A stretch of 64,000 bases of DNA. It comes from Sphingobacteriales bacterium (GTDB taxonomy: Bacteria; Bacteroidota; Bacteroidia; Chitinophagales; Chitinophagaceae). The position numbers were made by a program, and so were the translations under genes. Shown here in pieces: positions 35,439 to 44,374 of the stretch (position 1 is the stretch's first letter; each line of letters opens with the position of its first letter). The stretch covers positions 61,740 through 125,739 of the forward strand of contig JACQDV010000096.1 of the NCBI GenBank assembly GCA_016200915.1. Direction: 5' to 3'. The notes under the pieces were generated by a model, which was not told the DNA's origin, searched no databases, and was given only the letters and a program-made list of their open reading frames with translations.

Positions 35439-35637
35439 AAACAGCAGTTTTGAATTGTTAGAGAATGAAATAAGGAATGAAGAGAAATAACTGGTCGGTT
35501 ACTCAACATTCTGCCACTAAACTATCGGAAGCTGAGACAATAAACCACATCTTATCAGGTTAAAACCTGTACTTTTTTAGCAAAATTCTGGACAGTTTCA
35601 ATAAATTTATGGTATAAACGTATAAAGTCTTCCTGAT
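35439..35637. promoter_or_regulatory. Divergent susC/araC regulatory region
   Basis: A 199-bp region between divergent starts. It holds a plus-strand hairpin CAGGT-TAAA-ACCTG (35556-35569) followed by a T6 run at 35573-35578. Upstream of the araC start, TAAATTTA (35602-35609) matches the TAnnTTTG -7 box at 7 of 8 positions. No exact box was found for susC, which is expected if it depends on an activator. AraC operators probably lie here, but no clear direct repeat was identified. Confidence 0.5.
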
Positions 35638-36537
35638 ATGAAACCAGCACTCGAACATTTGCCCAAAGAGAAAGATGAATCATTTGTGGTTAAATACTTT
35701 GACTACCATTATTATCCCACACCCTGGCATTATCACCCGGAGATGGAGATCGTACTGGTTACGGAAAGCACTGGCAAAAGGTTTATTGGGGATCATGTGT
35801 CTGATTTTATGCCGGGTAATTTGGCTTTTTTAGGACCTAATATTCCTCATACCTATAAAAACGATGATAATTATTATGCAGATGGTTCGGAACTGAGGGC
35901 TAAATCAATTGTTATTCATTTTTCACCGGAGTCATTGGGAAATGATTTTTTAAAGCTTCCTGAATCATATCTGCTGAATAAGCTTTTTGAAGAGGCAGTT
36001 TACGGCCTCGAAATAAAGGGTAAAACCAATCAGGTTATCAGCAATAAACTGTATGATATTGTATCAATGCAGGGACTTAAAAGATGGATATGTTTAACGG
36101 AGATGTTGCTGGATATTGCTACAGCAAAAAGGGAGGCACAGAAAATTACTCATGCTCCTTATATTGGTTATAACGAAAAAGAATCAACCAGGCTGTGCAA
36201 TGTATTTAGTTGGGTTACCGCTAATCTTTCCAAAGAAATCAATTTGGCTGAAGCAGCAGAAGTGGCGCAAATGAATACTAATGCTTTTTCAAGATTTTTT
36301 TCATTAAGAACAAGAAAAACCTTTTCAGGGTTTTTACAGGAAATGCGTTTACAAAAAGCAGCTAAGCTTCTTATTGAAACAGAAATGCCGGTTACAAAAA
36401 TTTGTTTTGAATGTGGCTATAATAACATCTCCAATTTCAATCGCCAGTTTCTTAACTATTATAATATGAACCCTTTAAAGTACAAAAAAACATTTTCTGA
36501 TAACGCATCCATATCCGGGAAACTGGTTACTTCTTAA
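35638..36537 (+). CDS. AraC-family transcriptional regulator with cupin sensor domain
   Basis: A 299-residue protein. The N-terminal cupin-like sensor domain (about 10-130) has FDYHYYPTPWHYHPEMEIVLV and DFMPGNLAFLGPNIPH. The C-terminal AraC DNA-binding domain (about 190-290) has two helix-turn-helix motifs: NLAEAAEVAQMNTNAFSRFF and MPVTKICFECGYNNISNF. It diverges from the susC gene at 35438, so it most likely senses a sugar and activates the long operon. Its 3' end overlaps the convergent GH144 gene by 11 bp. It is the only plus-strand gene before 55616. Confidence 0.92.
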   Translation: MKPALEHLPKEKDESFVVKYFDYHYYPTPWHYHPEMEIVLVTESTGKRFIGDHVSDFMPGNLAFLGPNIPHTYKNDDNYYADGSELRAKSIVIHFSPESLGNDFLKLPESYLLNKLFEEAVYGLEIKGKTNQVISNKLYDIVSMQGLKRWICLTEMLLDIATAKREAQKITHAPYIGYNEKESTRLCNVFSWVTANLSKEINLAEAAEVAQMNTNAFSRFFSLRTRKTFSGFLQEMRLQKAAKLLIETEMPVTKICFECGYNNISNFNRQFLNYYNMNPLKYKKTFSDNASISGKLVTS

Positions 36538-37885
36538 CGTAGGGACTTTCAAACTCTAACTTCTTTAATCCATCCTGTATTTCAGGACAGCTCATAAACA
36601 GTTTCCACAGCAAACCGCTACGGTAGTTTTCAATCATTACTGGTATTGGTCCCTGGTCAATGGCAAGATATCTTGGTAAATACCAATTATCCGTTTCACT
36701 AAACGCATCATAAAAACCATATTGGCCCCACAGTTTATCATGCATATCATAATACCAGTGTTTCATGGCAGCGATGGATTTATCAGGTGTATAAGGCATA
36801 GCTGCTAATGCTGCAGTAGGAGAGATGACACCGAGATCATCATTAGGATTGGGTGCATGTGCTGCATACCCTTTTACTGAATAACTGGCAGTTAGTCCCC
36901 AGTTGTTTTCTCCATAACCTTTATACTTTAAACTATTGACCGTACACCAGGTGTAATTGATCATTGCCTGGCTGGTGTTCTCTTTCCAGTAATCAGTGTA
37001 TTGATCTTTCAGGCCATGTGGGTCTAAACCGAGATAAGAATATTGTGACCAAAATAATGGAGCACCATTGGGAGGATTACCCTGGTAACGTAACCTTAAT
37101 GGAAATCCCAATGATGCATGATGCTGCATTATCTTTCCTCCTTCAGCCCATCCTTCGTGATATACCTCAGCAGGTACTCCATGCGTAGGAGAGGATGCTG
37201 CCAGTATGTATGCGATCATGCATTCATTATAACCCCTGATGGGGAAATTCATTTCCCATTGATAATCGGGACTCCAGTGCCAGTATAAAACATTTTGACC
37301 GTGACGATACCAGTCATATTCTACTTCTTTCCAAAGTTTATCAATACGGGCTGCTAATGCTTTTTCGCTTTCATTACCATCTTTTAAATACTGGCGAACA
37401 CAAAGCAGTCCCTGTATCATGTAAGATGTTTCTACGATGTCGCCGCCATTATCTTTTTGTCCGAATGGTTTTACTTTACCCGTTTCACCATTCCACCAAT
37501 GCGGAAATGCACCACGAAAACGATCGGATGTTTCTAAGAAATGGACAATTTTTTCTAATCGTTGTAATCCTTCTTCCAGGGAAATAAATTTTCTGTCTAT
37601 TGCAACGATCAAAGCCATTACTCCAAAACCACTACCTCCGCTGGTAACTACATTTTTATCATTATCAGGATAAATATTGTCCGCATGAAAACGTTCTCTT
37701 CCTAAACCACTGGTGGGCTCAGCACCATCTGTAAAATATCTGATGGAGTAATACTGAACTGAATCCAATAAAGCACTATCACTTATCTGTGCCGGTTTTA
37801 CAACGGATGTCTCTTTCTTTTGCGCAGGCGACTGACATGCTGCTAAAAAAAAGAGTACAATACTTGCTGAAATAATTCTTTTCAT
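36527..37885 (-). CDS. GH144-type (PF10091) beta-1,2-glucanase-like enzyme B, lipoprotein
   Basis: A 452-residue protein with a lipobox leader ending LFFLAACQSP (Cys17). The PF10091 motifs are conserved: GGSGFGVMALIVAIDRKF, FRGAFPHWWNGETG, NGGDIVETSYMIQGLL, YWHWSPDYQW, GYNECMIAYILAASSP and AIDQGPIPVMIENYRSGLLW. It is smaller than paralogue C and lacks its N-terminal extension. As a lipoprotein it could sit at the outer membrane facing the surface or the periplasm. It is last in the run from the heptaheme cytochrome, 12 bp after paralogue C, and it converges with the AraC gene. Confidence 0.85.
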   Translation of the reverse strand: MKRIISASIVLFFLAACQSPAQKKETSVVKPAQISDSALLDSVQYYSIRYFTDGAEPTSGLGRERFHADNIYPDNDKNVVTSGGSGFGVMALIVAIDRKFISLEEGLQRLEKIVHFLETSDRFRGAFPHWWNGETGKVKPFGQKDNGGDIVETSYMIQGLLCVRQYLKDGNESEKALAARIDKLWKEVEYDWYRHGQNVLYWHWSPDYQWEMNFPIRGYNECMIAYILAASSPTHGVPAEVYHEGWAEGGKIMQHHASLGFPLRLRYQGNPPNGAPLFWSQYSYLGLDPHGLKDQYTDYWKENTSQAMINYTWCTVNSLKYKGYGENNWGLTASYSVKGYAAHAPNPNDDLGVISPTAALAAMPYTPDKSIAAMKHWYYDMHDKLWGQYGFYDAFSETDNWYLPRYLAIDQGPIPVMIENYRSGLLWKLFMSCPEIQDGLKKLEFESPYVKK

Positions 37886-37897
37886 TCTTCTTAGTAT

Positions 37898-39562
37898 TTA
37901 TAAATAAGGGGCACTAAATCCTATACTTTTCATTCCTGCTTTTACTTCCGGGCAACTGGTGAATAAATTCCATACTAATCCGCTTCGGTAATTTTCAATC
38001 ATCACAATTATTGGTCCCTGGTCAATAGCAAGAAATGAACTTGCATACCATTGACTGTTTAAAGAAAAAGCATCTGTAAATCCATAGTCTTTCCATATTT
38101 TATCGCCCAGTGTATAGTAAAAGAATTTTAGTGTGTTCATACTTTGCGCTGGTGTATAAGGTAAAGACGAAATGGCTGCAGTTGGGGTTATAACGCCAAC
38201 ATCATTAGTGGGTGAATTGGCATTATAGCTGCCCTGCACATCACTGGCGGTTAAGCCCCAGCAAAGATTACTGTAGCCATAATAATTTTTGGGATTGGCT
38301 TTACAATATTCATAATTGATTAAAGAATGATTGATAGTTTGAGTTTGATAATTCGCATAGGCATCGCTTAAACCATTTGGATTAATTCCCATAAAGGAAT
38401 AGTGTGAAAAGAAAAGTGGCCCGCCATAAGCCGGGCCTAAAGAAAGCTTATATCCATAGTAAGTATTATTATTAACCATTGCTCCATTCCGTGCAAACCC
38501 ACTATCATATACTGCTTTTGGAATGGAATGTGTTGGTGATGATGCAGCCATTACATAAGTAATTAACGTTTCATTCCAGCCCTGTACAGGAACATTTACG
38601 GCAAAGCCGGTATTGGGACTCCAGTTCCAGTACAAAACGTTTTTACCATTTTGCCTGAACCAATCCCATTCCACCGCATTGTATAAAGCATTAATATCAC
38701 TTCTCAAAGTTGTTTCGGCAACATCTGCTCCATCAAAAAATTGTCGTGCCGTAAGCAAACCTGCCATCAGGTAAGAAGTTTCTACAATATCGGCTCCATC
38801 ATCATTCACGCCAAAAGGAATTACCGCCCCGGTGTTCCCATTCATCCAATGTGAAAATGCACCATGAAATTTAGGAGCCGTATTTTTTAAGAAGCCCACA
38901 ATTGTTTGCAATCTTGCTAAACCATCGGCTCTTGTAATAAAACCACGATTGATAGCAACAGGTGTAGCCATAATACCAAATCCTGATCCACCAGTAGTAA
39001 CGGTAGTTAAATCAGCATTCCGTTCTCTTGCCATACCACATACAGGATGACCAAAGTCCCAGAAGTATTTGAAAGTTTGTTTTTGTACTACCGTTAATAA
39101 ACTATCATCACTTATTACAGGAAATTTTGGAGTGGAATCAATTTTTGTAAGAAAACTATTATCAACCGGAGTAGTAAAAGCTCCGCCGGAAGCAGACTTG
39201 AGTGTTGTGCTGATGCTGAATTTATATTTTGAGATATAAGCTAATTTTGAATTGGGTTGAATAACCAGCAATGAGTCTTTGCTTTGCAGTGATGAATTGA
39301 ATCCAATATCACTACCAGATCCATCCTGAAATTTTACAGCCGAAGCAACCGAACTTGTTTGTAATGGTTCGGAAAACTTTATGGTAATTACCGGCTGTAC
39401 TCCCACATTATACATGTTATCAATAAAGGCAACATTGTCAATCCGCACCAATATAGCTGCTACGGGCTTGCCAGGTGGTGGAGATGAGCTGTTTTTTTTA
39501 CAACTGATCGAAAACAATATCAATCCTCCGAATAAAGTAATATTTATTCTTATTCCTTTCAT
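37898..39562 (-). CDS. GH144-type (PF10091) enzyme C with N-terminal Ig-like domain, lipoprotein
   Basis: The start was set at the ATG at 39562, which gives a lipoprotein leader (FGGLILFSISCKKN); a longer frame from a TTG at 39619 adds only non-signal residues. The product is 554 residues. Residues of about 25-135 form an Ig-like domain of the SbsA/Big_5 type (VQPVITIKFSEPLQTSSVAS, LAYISKYKFSISTTL). Such domains act as spacers that hold a catalytic domain away from the surface. The PF10091 domain follows with GGSGFGIMATPVAINRGF, DDGADIVETSYLMAGLL, YWNWSPNTGF and GWNETLITYVMAASSP. It is the best candidate among the three for surface attack on the polymer. Confidence 0.85.
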   Translation of the reverse strand: MKGIRINITLFGGLILFSISCKKNSSSPPPGKPVAAILVRIDNVAFIDNMYNVGVQPVITIKFSEPLQTSSVASAVKFQDGSGSDIGFNSSLQSKDSLLVIQPNSKLAYISKYKFSISTTLKSASGGAFTTPVDNSFLTKIDSTPKFPVISDDSLLTVVQKQTFKYFWDFGHPVCGMARERNADLTTVTTGGSGFGIMATPVAINRGFITRADGLARLQTIVGFLKNTAPKFHGAFSHWMNGNTGAVIPFGVNDDGADIVETSYLMAGLLTARQFFDGADVAETTLRSDINALYNAVEWDWFRQNGKNVLYWNWSPNTGFAVNVPVQGWNETLITYVMAASSPTHSIPKAVYDSGFARNGAMVNNNTYYGYKLSLGPAYGGPLFFSHYSFMGINPNGLSDAYANYQTQTINHSLINYEYCKANPKNYYGYSNLCWGLTASDVQGSYNANSPTNDVGVITPTAAISSLPYTPAQSMNTLKFFYYTLGDKIWKDYGFTDAFSLNSQWYASSFLAIDQGPIIVMIENYRSGLVWNLFTSCPEVKAGMKSIGFSAPYL

Positions 39563-39624
39563 ATAACATATTTTATAAGCAAAACAATCAACTGACTGTC
39601 TTATCTTTTTTAACACCAATTATT

Positions 39625-41079
39625 TTACCAAACAAAGGTTGCCACCGCTCCGGCTGGCAGGGAAGTAACAGCAATTTGTCCTTTATATTTTATATTAAAA
39701 CTTTGTGCAGCAGTACTCTCATTTACAGCAATTACTACTTTCTTGCCATCAGGAGTTAGAAATGCTGCATTAGGAACACCGGCTATATTATTACTTTGAA
39801 TACGTACTGAACCGGGTGGCACAAAACGGGAAGCATGCCCGATGATGTAATAGGAAACATTTCTGCTTACGCCACTGCTTATGGTTAATGCGCCTTTACA
39901 TTCAGTACATCCACCGGGTGTATGCGGATTATAACTGGCATCACTGGCCAGGTTCCATTCCAATGCTACACTGCTCCAGTTGCGTACGGAACCAATGATC
40001 ACATTTTTTATATGCCATTGAAGATCGCCGCTGAATGTACCATTGGCACCAGTCCATTGCTCAGTGAAATAAAGTTTCTTATCAGGATAGGCATTATGAA
40101 CAGATGATAGAGCACTGATATCACCCACATACAAATGAAATGCTGACCCGTCTATATATGGTTTGGCGGCTGCATCATTTAATATAGTAAGCGGATAATT
40201 TGGATGATCACAATTATGATCAAATAAAATGATCTTGGTATTAATACCTGCTGATTGAAAAGCAGGACCTAAATTGTTTTTAATAAAATCAGCCTGTTCA
40301 TTCGCATTCATCAACATGCTGGGATTGTTATTTGCATTCTCCGGTTCGTTTTGGATAGTGATAGCATCCACAGTAATGCCATTTGCTTTCATTGCCTGTA
40401 TATATTTTACAAAGTATTGAGCATAGGCTGCATAATACTGAGTCTGTAAACTTCCACCGGCACTACTGCCATTAGTTTTCATCCATACAGGAGGGCTCCA
40501 TGGTGAACCAAGGATTTTAATAGCAGGATTAATGGCAATAATTTCTTTTAGTAATGGAATTACATCAATTGTATCTTTTGACAAATTGAAATTATTGAGT
40601 GAAACATCTGTTTGTCCTGATGGCATATCATCGTAACTAAATACTTCACTGTTTAAATCAGATGCGCCAATGCTGATGCGCAGGTAACTGATGGCTAATG
40701 AATTTCCGGTTTTGCCAAACAACTCCTGCAGCAAAGCAGCCTTATCTGCAGATGAAAGTTTATTGATAACATAAGCACTGCCACCGGTTAAAGTATAACC
40801 AAATCCATCAATACTTTGAAAACTTATAGTGCTGTCAACTTCTATGGTGGAATTACTGTTGGTTGTGCTTGTAAATGATATTGCTGATTGTTTTTCTAAT
40901 AAAACAGCTTGATCACCTCTTGTCATCCACCAGTTAGCGGTAGCTGCAGGAGTGGGAGGAGGGGTTACGGGATTGCCCGATGATTTTGATTTTTTTGAAC
41001 AGTTGCAGGACAATGCAATCATTCCTAATAAAATAATGATTGCAAAGATTCCTGATTGATTAGCTGATTTATTTTTCAT
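39625..41079 (-). CDS. Glycoside hydrolase family 30 glucanase, lipoprotein
   Basis: A 484-residue protein. Its leader ends in MIALSCNCSKK, with a lipobox and a Ser/Pro-rich linker (GNPVTPPPTPAA). The GH30 barrel contains SIDGFGYTLTGGSA, ILGSPWSPPVWMK, the acid/base Glu245 in TIQNEPENANN and the nucleophile Glu340 in LYFTEQWTG, followed by the associated beta domain. It resembles the GH30 group with endo-beta-1,6-glucanases and glucosylceramidases rather than xylanases. It probably cuts beta-1,6-glucan or releases beta-1,6 branches outside the cell. It overlaps the FG-GAP gene by 11 bp and precedes GH144 enzyme C by 62 bp. Confidence 0.9.
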   Translation of the reverse strand: MKNKSANQSGIFAIIILLGMIALSCNCSKKSKSSGNPVTPPPTPAATANWWMTRGDQAVLLEKQSAISFTSTTNSNSTIEVDSTISFQSIDGFGYTLTGGSAYVINKLSSADKAALLQELFGKTGNSLAISYLRISIGASDLNSEVFSYDDMPSGQTDVSLNNFNLSKDTIDVIPLLKEIIAINPAIKILGSPWSPPVWMKTNGSSAGGSLQTQYYAAYAQYFVKYIQAMKANGITVDAITIQNEPENANNNPSMLMNANEQADFIKNNLGPAFQSAGINTKIILFDHNCDHPNYPLTILNDAAAKPYIDGSAFHLYVGDISALSSVHNAYPDKKLYFTEQWTGANGTFSGDLQWHIKNVIIGSVRNWSSVALEWNLASDASYNPHTPGGCTECKGALTISSGVSRNVSYYIIGHASRFVPPGSVRIQSNNIAGVPNAAFLTPDGKKVVIAVNESTAAQSFNIKYKGQIAVTSLPAGAVATFVW

Positions 41080-44000
41080 CTGATGGTTTTAAAAAGGTTA
41101 AGGGTTGATTATTGAATGCCATTACCATTATCTTTTTGCCGCCGGCAACAGTAATCCATTTAACATCTCTTGCCTGCCCTTTTATTGCTGCCAGTTGCGA
41201 TTGGTAATGTAAAGCGTTATCAGTTTTGTTGTAGTTGAAAATGGTGGGCTGCTGTGCATCATATCTTCCTTCGTAAGGAATTACATCGTAAAAGTTACCG
41301 CAAGCTAACCAACCATTTTTATTCATATTTGTTAAATCTGTAAAAGAGAAGATTGGTGCCAATTGTAAAGACTCAGGCAAATCTTTGCGGGTAAAGTTTC
41401 CTTTGCCATCATTAATAAATACAGATGATCCTAATACCTCTGCTTTTAATTCGGTATAATTTTTAAATAAATCATACAGGATATAGTCAACAGTTTTACC
41501 TGCTACATCGCTATATTTCAAATAGGCTTTCTTTAATACCGGTAATGATCTTTCTAATTCATCTTTGGCAAGGAAAGGATATTCTTTACCATCAACGGTA
41601 TAGCACATAATTTGTTCAAGAGAACCATTGTGATCAAAATCGCTTACATATAATTTAAGCGGGCCATTTTTGCCTGAATAAAATTTATTGTTGTGCCCCC
41701 AGTTACCGGCAAGCAAATCAATATTACCATCTCCGTTTACATCTGTGGCATATAAACTTTGCCATAAACCGGTTGATTGTTGTATATCCTGTTCAGTAAA
41801 CTTTCCTTTATTATTGATGAATACTTTTACCGGCATCCATTCACCTGCCACAATTAAATCGGGCCAGCCATCGTTGTTGATATCAGTAAATGTTGCTGAG
41901 GTTACCATGCCGATATTGATGAGGTTCATAATCTTTGAGTCAGCGATAGTGAATTTGCCTTTTCCATCATTTAAATACAGGTAAGAACTTTGCGGAATAC
42001 CATATTTATTGGGATCAGAAAGAAAGCCAACAAAAACATCCATATCTCCATCTTTATCTATATCAGCGGTAGCAATGCATGATTTGTTTTCATATAGATG
42101 AGGAACATCACCTTTGCCAATAATAAAATGACCCGTTCCGTCATTAATAAAAAGATGATCAGCACTGGCAATTTCATTAGCAGGCATTTCATTGCCACCA
42201 CTCACCACCCATAAATCAGGATAGCCATCACCATTTGCATCAAAGAATTTTGCATCCACATCTTCACAAATCCTGAATTGATTGAAGAAAGCAGTATCTG
42301 ATTGTTTAAATGTTCCATCCGGTTGCTGAATCATCATTGCACCCGGCTGGCCTTTGGCACCACAGGCATAAAAATCATCTAATCCATCTTTATTTACATC
42401 TGCCACAGCAATCTTTGGCCCTCTTGTTGATTCACTGTGCGGAATAAGGTATTGCACATTGTAATCGAGAAAATCATTCTCAGTGTGTTTCCATTTACAA
42501 TTTATGTTAGCACTAATATCTTCTAATGCTTCTTTTGCTGGCGGGAAATATGCGTTGTAATCAAAAACACCGGCGGCATTTTTTTCTGATACGATAATTG
42601 TTTTGTTGATCTCAGGTTTATGAATCACCTGGTATTTTTGATTGGGCCAAATGATCAATGCGCTGTCAACAACGGCGCTATCACCTAAACCAAAATGTAA
42701 TTTTAAATCAGACGAGGATTCAAAGCCACGGGTAGCCATCAATTGCTGGTATTGAATTTTTTTACCCTGGAACAGGTATGCTTTGCATCCAATTCCAAAG
42801 GTATTCATGTCATCACCTTTAAAATTGATGGAGAGATAATTCTTTTTAGGGGAATTGTTTTTTAAAATAACAGCAGGGGAGTTGATGGCATTGATCACAA
42901 TATCAAGATTACCATCATTATCCAGATCAGCATAAGCGGCACCGTTGTAAAATCCTTTCATATCGCCGGTGCCCCAGTCTTTGCTCATATCTGCAAACTT
43001 CAGCTGACCATCGCCTTTGTACAAATACGGATGTGATTCGCCGGAAGGCATGGCATCAATGGCAGTTTTATCAAACTTGGTGGTTCGATCCATTCCCTTT
43101 AGCTTTAGATCAGATGCAAATCGAACATAATCCAGGTCAACAGGTCGCTTAACAATGCCGCTGGTGATGAGTAAATCTTTATTGCCATCATTATCAAGAT
43201 CAGCAAACAGTGGGCACCAGCTCCAGTCTGTAGCAGCCATACCACTGATGAGCGATGTTTCGCTGTAACTTACTCCGTTACCATTATTGCGTTGTAAACA
43301 ATTTTTAGAAGACTGATGCTGGTATCCGTTAATCTCCAGTTTTACTTTATATATATCAGCATTCTCATCGCTTCCATAGGTTTTTAATATTTTTTCATCG
43401 GGGGGAAGCATGTCAACTGTTACAATATCCGTTTGCCCATCATTGTTGTAATCAGCTGCATCATTTCCCATACTGAAGCGGCTATAATGACCAAAATGTT
43501 TGGCTCCGCTTTCAGTAAAAGTTCCATTATGGTTATTCAAATAGTAATAATCGTTTTCATGAAAATCGTTACCTACATAAATATCTTCCCAACCATCGTT
43601 ATTAAAATCAGCCACGGCAATCCCTAAACCATAACCTAAGTTACTTTGATAGATACCCGCTTGCTTGGATACATCAGTAAATTTCTTTGCCGGAGTATTA
43701 AGATCATTGCGGTATAAACGATCACCGGATAAACTATCGTAAGTATGACGATTGGAAGTATCTGTAATATTTTCATGCGGATGGTGTGATTGATTTAAGA
43801 TGTAGCAATCCAGATCACCATCATGATCGTAGTCAAAGAAAACAGTTTGTGTAGTAAAGCAGGAAGCATTCAATCCATATTCCGCAGCGCTTTCTTTAAA
43901 CTTATTATTCCCCTGGTTGATATAAAGTTCATTGTGGCCTTTTAAACCATAACGATTGCTTACCGTTGAAACATAAATATCCAATAAGCCATCACCATTT

Positions 44001-44362
44001 ACATCAGCCATAGTTACACCGGTACACCAATCTGAAGTGCCGGCCACACCGGCTGACTGCGTTATATCTTCAAAAACAAAATTGCCTTTATTTAAATAAA
44101 GCTTATTTCCTCCTTTATTATTAGCGGTAAAATAAATATCAGGTAGCCCGTCATTGTTAATATCGCCAATGGAAACACCACCGCCATTGTAGTAATAGAG
44201 ATAGTAAAGGATACTCAGGTGTTCATTTTCTGCCAGCTTATTGGTAAAATCAATATGTGTTTGAGATGAGGGCAGGCTGCTAAACAGCGATTTTTTTTTC
44301 TGGCAGCTACTAAAAATAATTACACTAAGAAAAATCCCAAAAAAATACTTATTCAACATCAT
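41069..44362 (-). CDS. FG-GAP/VCBS repeat lipoprotein with UnbV/ASPIC domain
   Basis: A 1097-residue protein with lipobox leader SVIIFSSCQKKK. The body is a set of calcium-binding beta-propeller repeats with D-x-N-x-D-G-x-x-D loops, such as GDINNDGLPDIYF, ADVNGDGLLDIYV, ADFNNDGWEDIYV and ADLDNDGNLDIVI. A central ASPIC/UnbV domain (about 510-595) has ATRGFESSSDLKLHFGLG, and a second propeller set completes the chain. Proteins with this layout are found next to SusCD and cytochrome genes in Bacteroidota, but their biochemical role is not established. They may bind glycans or act as surface scaffolds. It follows the cytochrome gene by 12 bp. Confidence 0.85.
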   Translation of the reverse strand: MMLNKYFFGIFLSVIIFSSCQKKKSLFSSLPSSQTHIDFTNKLAENEHLSILYYLYYYNGGGVSIGDINNDGLPDIYFTANNKGGNKLYLNKGNFVFEDITQSAGVAGTSDWCTGVTMADVNGDGLLDIYVSTVSNRYGLKGHNELYINQGNNKFKESAAEYGLNASCFTTQTVFFDYDHDGDLDCYILNQSHHPHENITDTSNRHTYDSLSGDRLYRNDLNTPAKKFTDVSKQAGIYQSNLGYGLGIAVADFNNDGWEDIYVGNDFHENDYYYLNNHNGTFTESGAKHFGHYSRFSMGNDAADYNNDGQTDIVTVDMLPPDEKILKTYGSDENADIYKVKLEINGYQHQSSKNCLQRNNGNGVSYSETSLISGMAATDWSWCPLFADLDNDGNKDLLITSGIVKRPVDLDYVRFASDLKLKGMDRTTKFDKTAIDAMPSGESHPYLYKGDGQLKFADMSKDWGTGDMKGFYNGAAYADLDNDGNLDIVINAINSPAVILKNNSPKKNYLSINFKGDDMNTFGIGCKAYLFQGKKIQYQQLMATRGFESSSDLKLHFGLGDSAVVDSALIIWPNQKYQVIHKPEINKTIIVSEKNAAGVFDYNAYFPPAKEALEDISANINCKWKHTENDFLDYNVQYLIPHSESTRGPKIAVADVNKDGLDDFYACGAKGQPGAMMIQQPDGTFKQSDTAFFNQFRICEDVDAKFFDANGDGYPDLWVVSGGNEMPANEIASADHLFINDGTGHFIIGKGDVPHLYENKSCIATADIDKDGDMDVFVGFLSDPNKYGIPQSSYLYLNDGKGKFTIADSKIMNLINIGMVTSATFTDINNDGWPDLIVAGEWMPVKVFINNKGKFTEQDIQQSTGLWQSLYATDVNGDGNIDLLAGNWGHNNKFYSGKNGPLKLYVSDFDHNGSLEQIMCYTVDGKEYPFLAKDELERSLPVLKKAYLKYSDVAGKTVDYILYDLFKNYTELKAEVLGSSVFINDGKGNFTRKDLPESLQLAPIFSFTDLTNMNKNGWLACGNFYDVIPYEGRYDAQQPTIFNYNKTDNALHYQSQLAAIKGQARDVKWITVAGGKKIMVMAFNNQPLTFLKPSDEK

Positions 44363-44374
44363 TCTATCAGTTTA

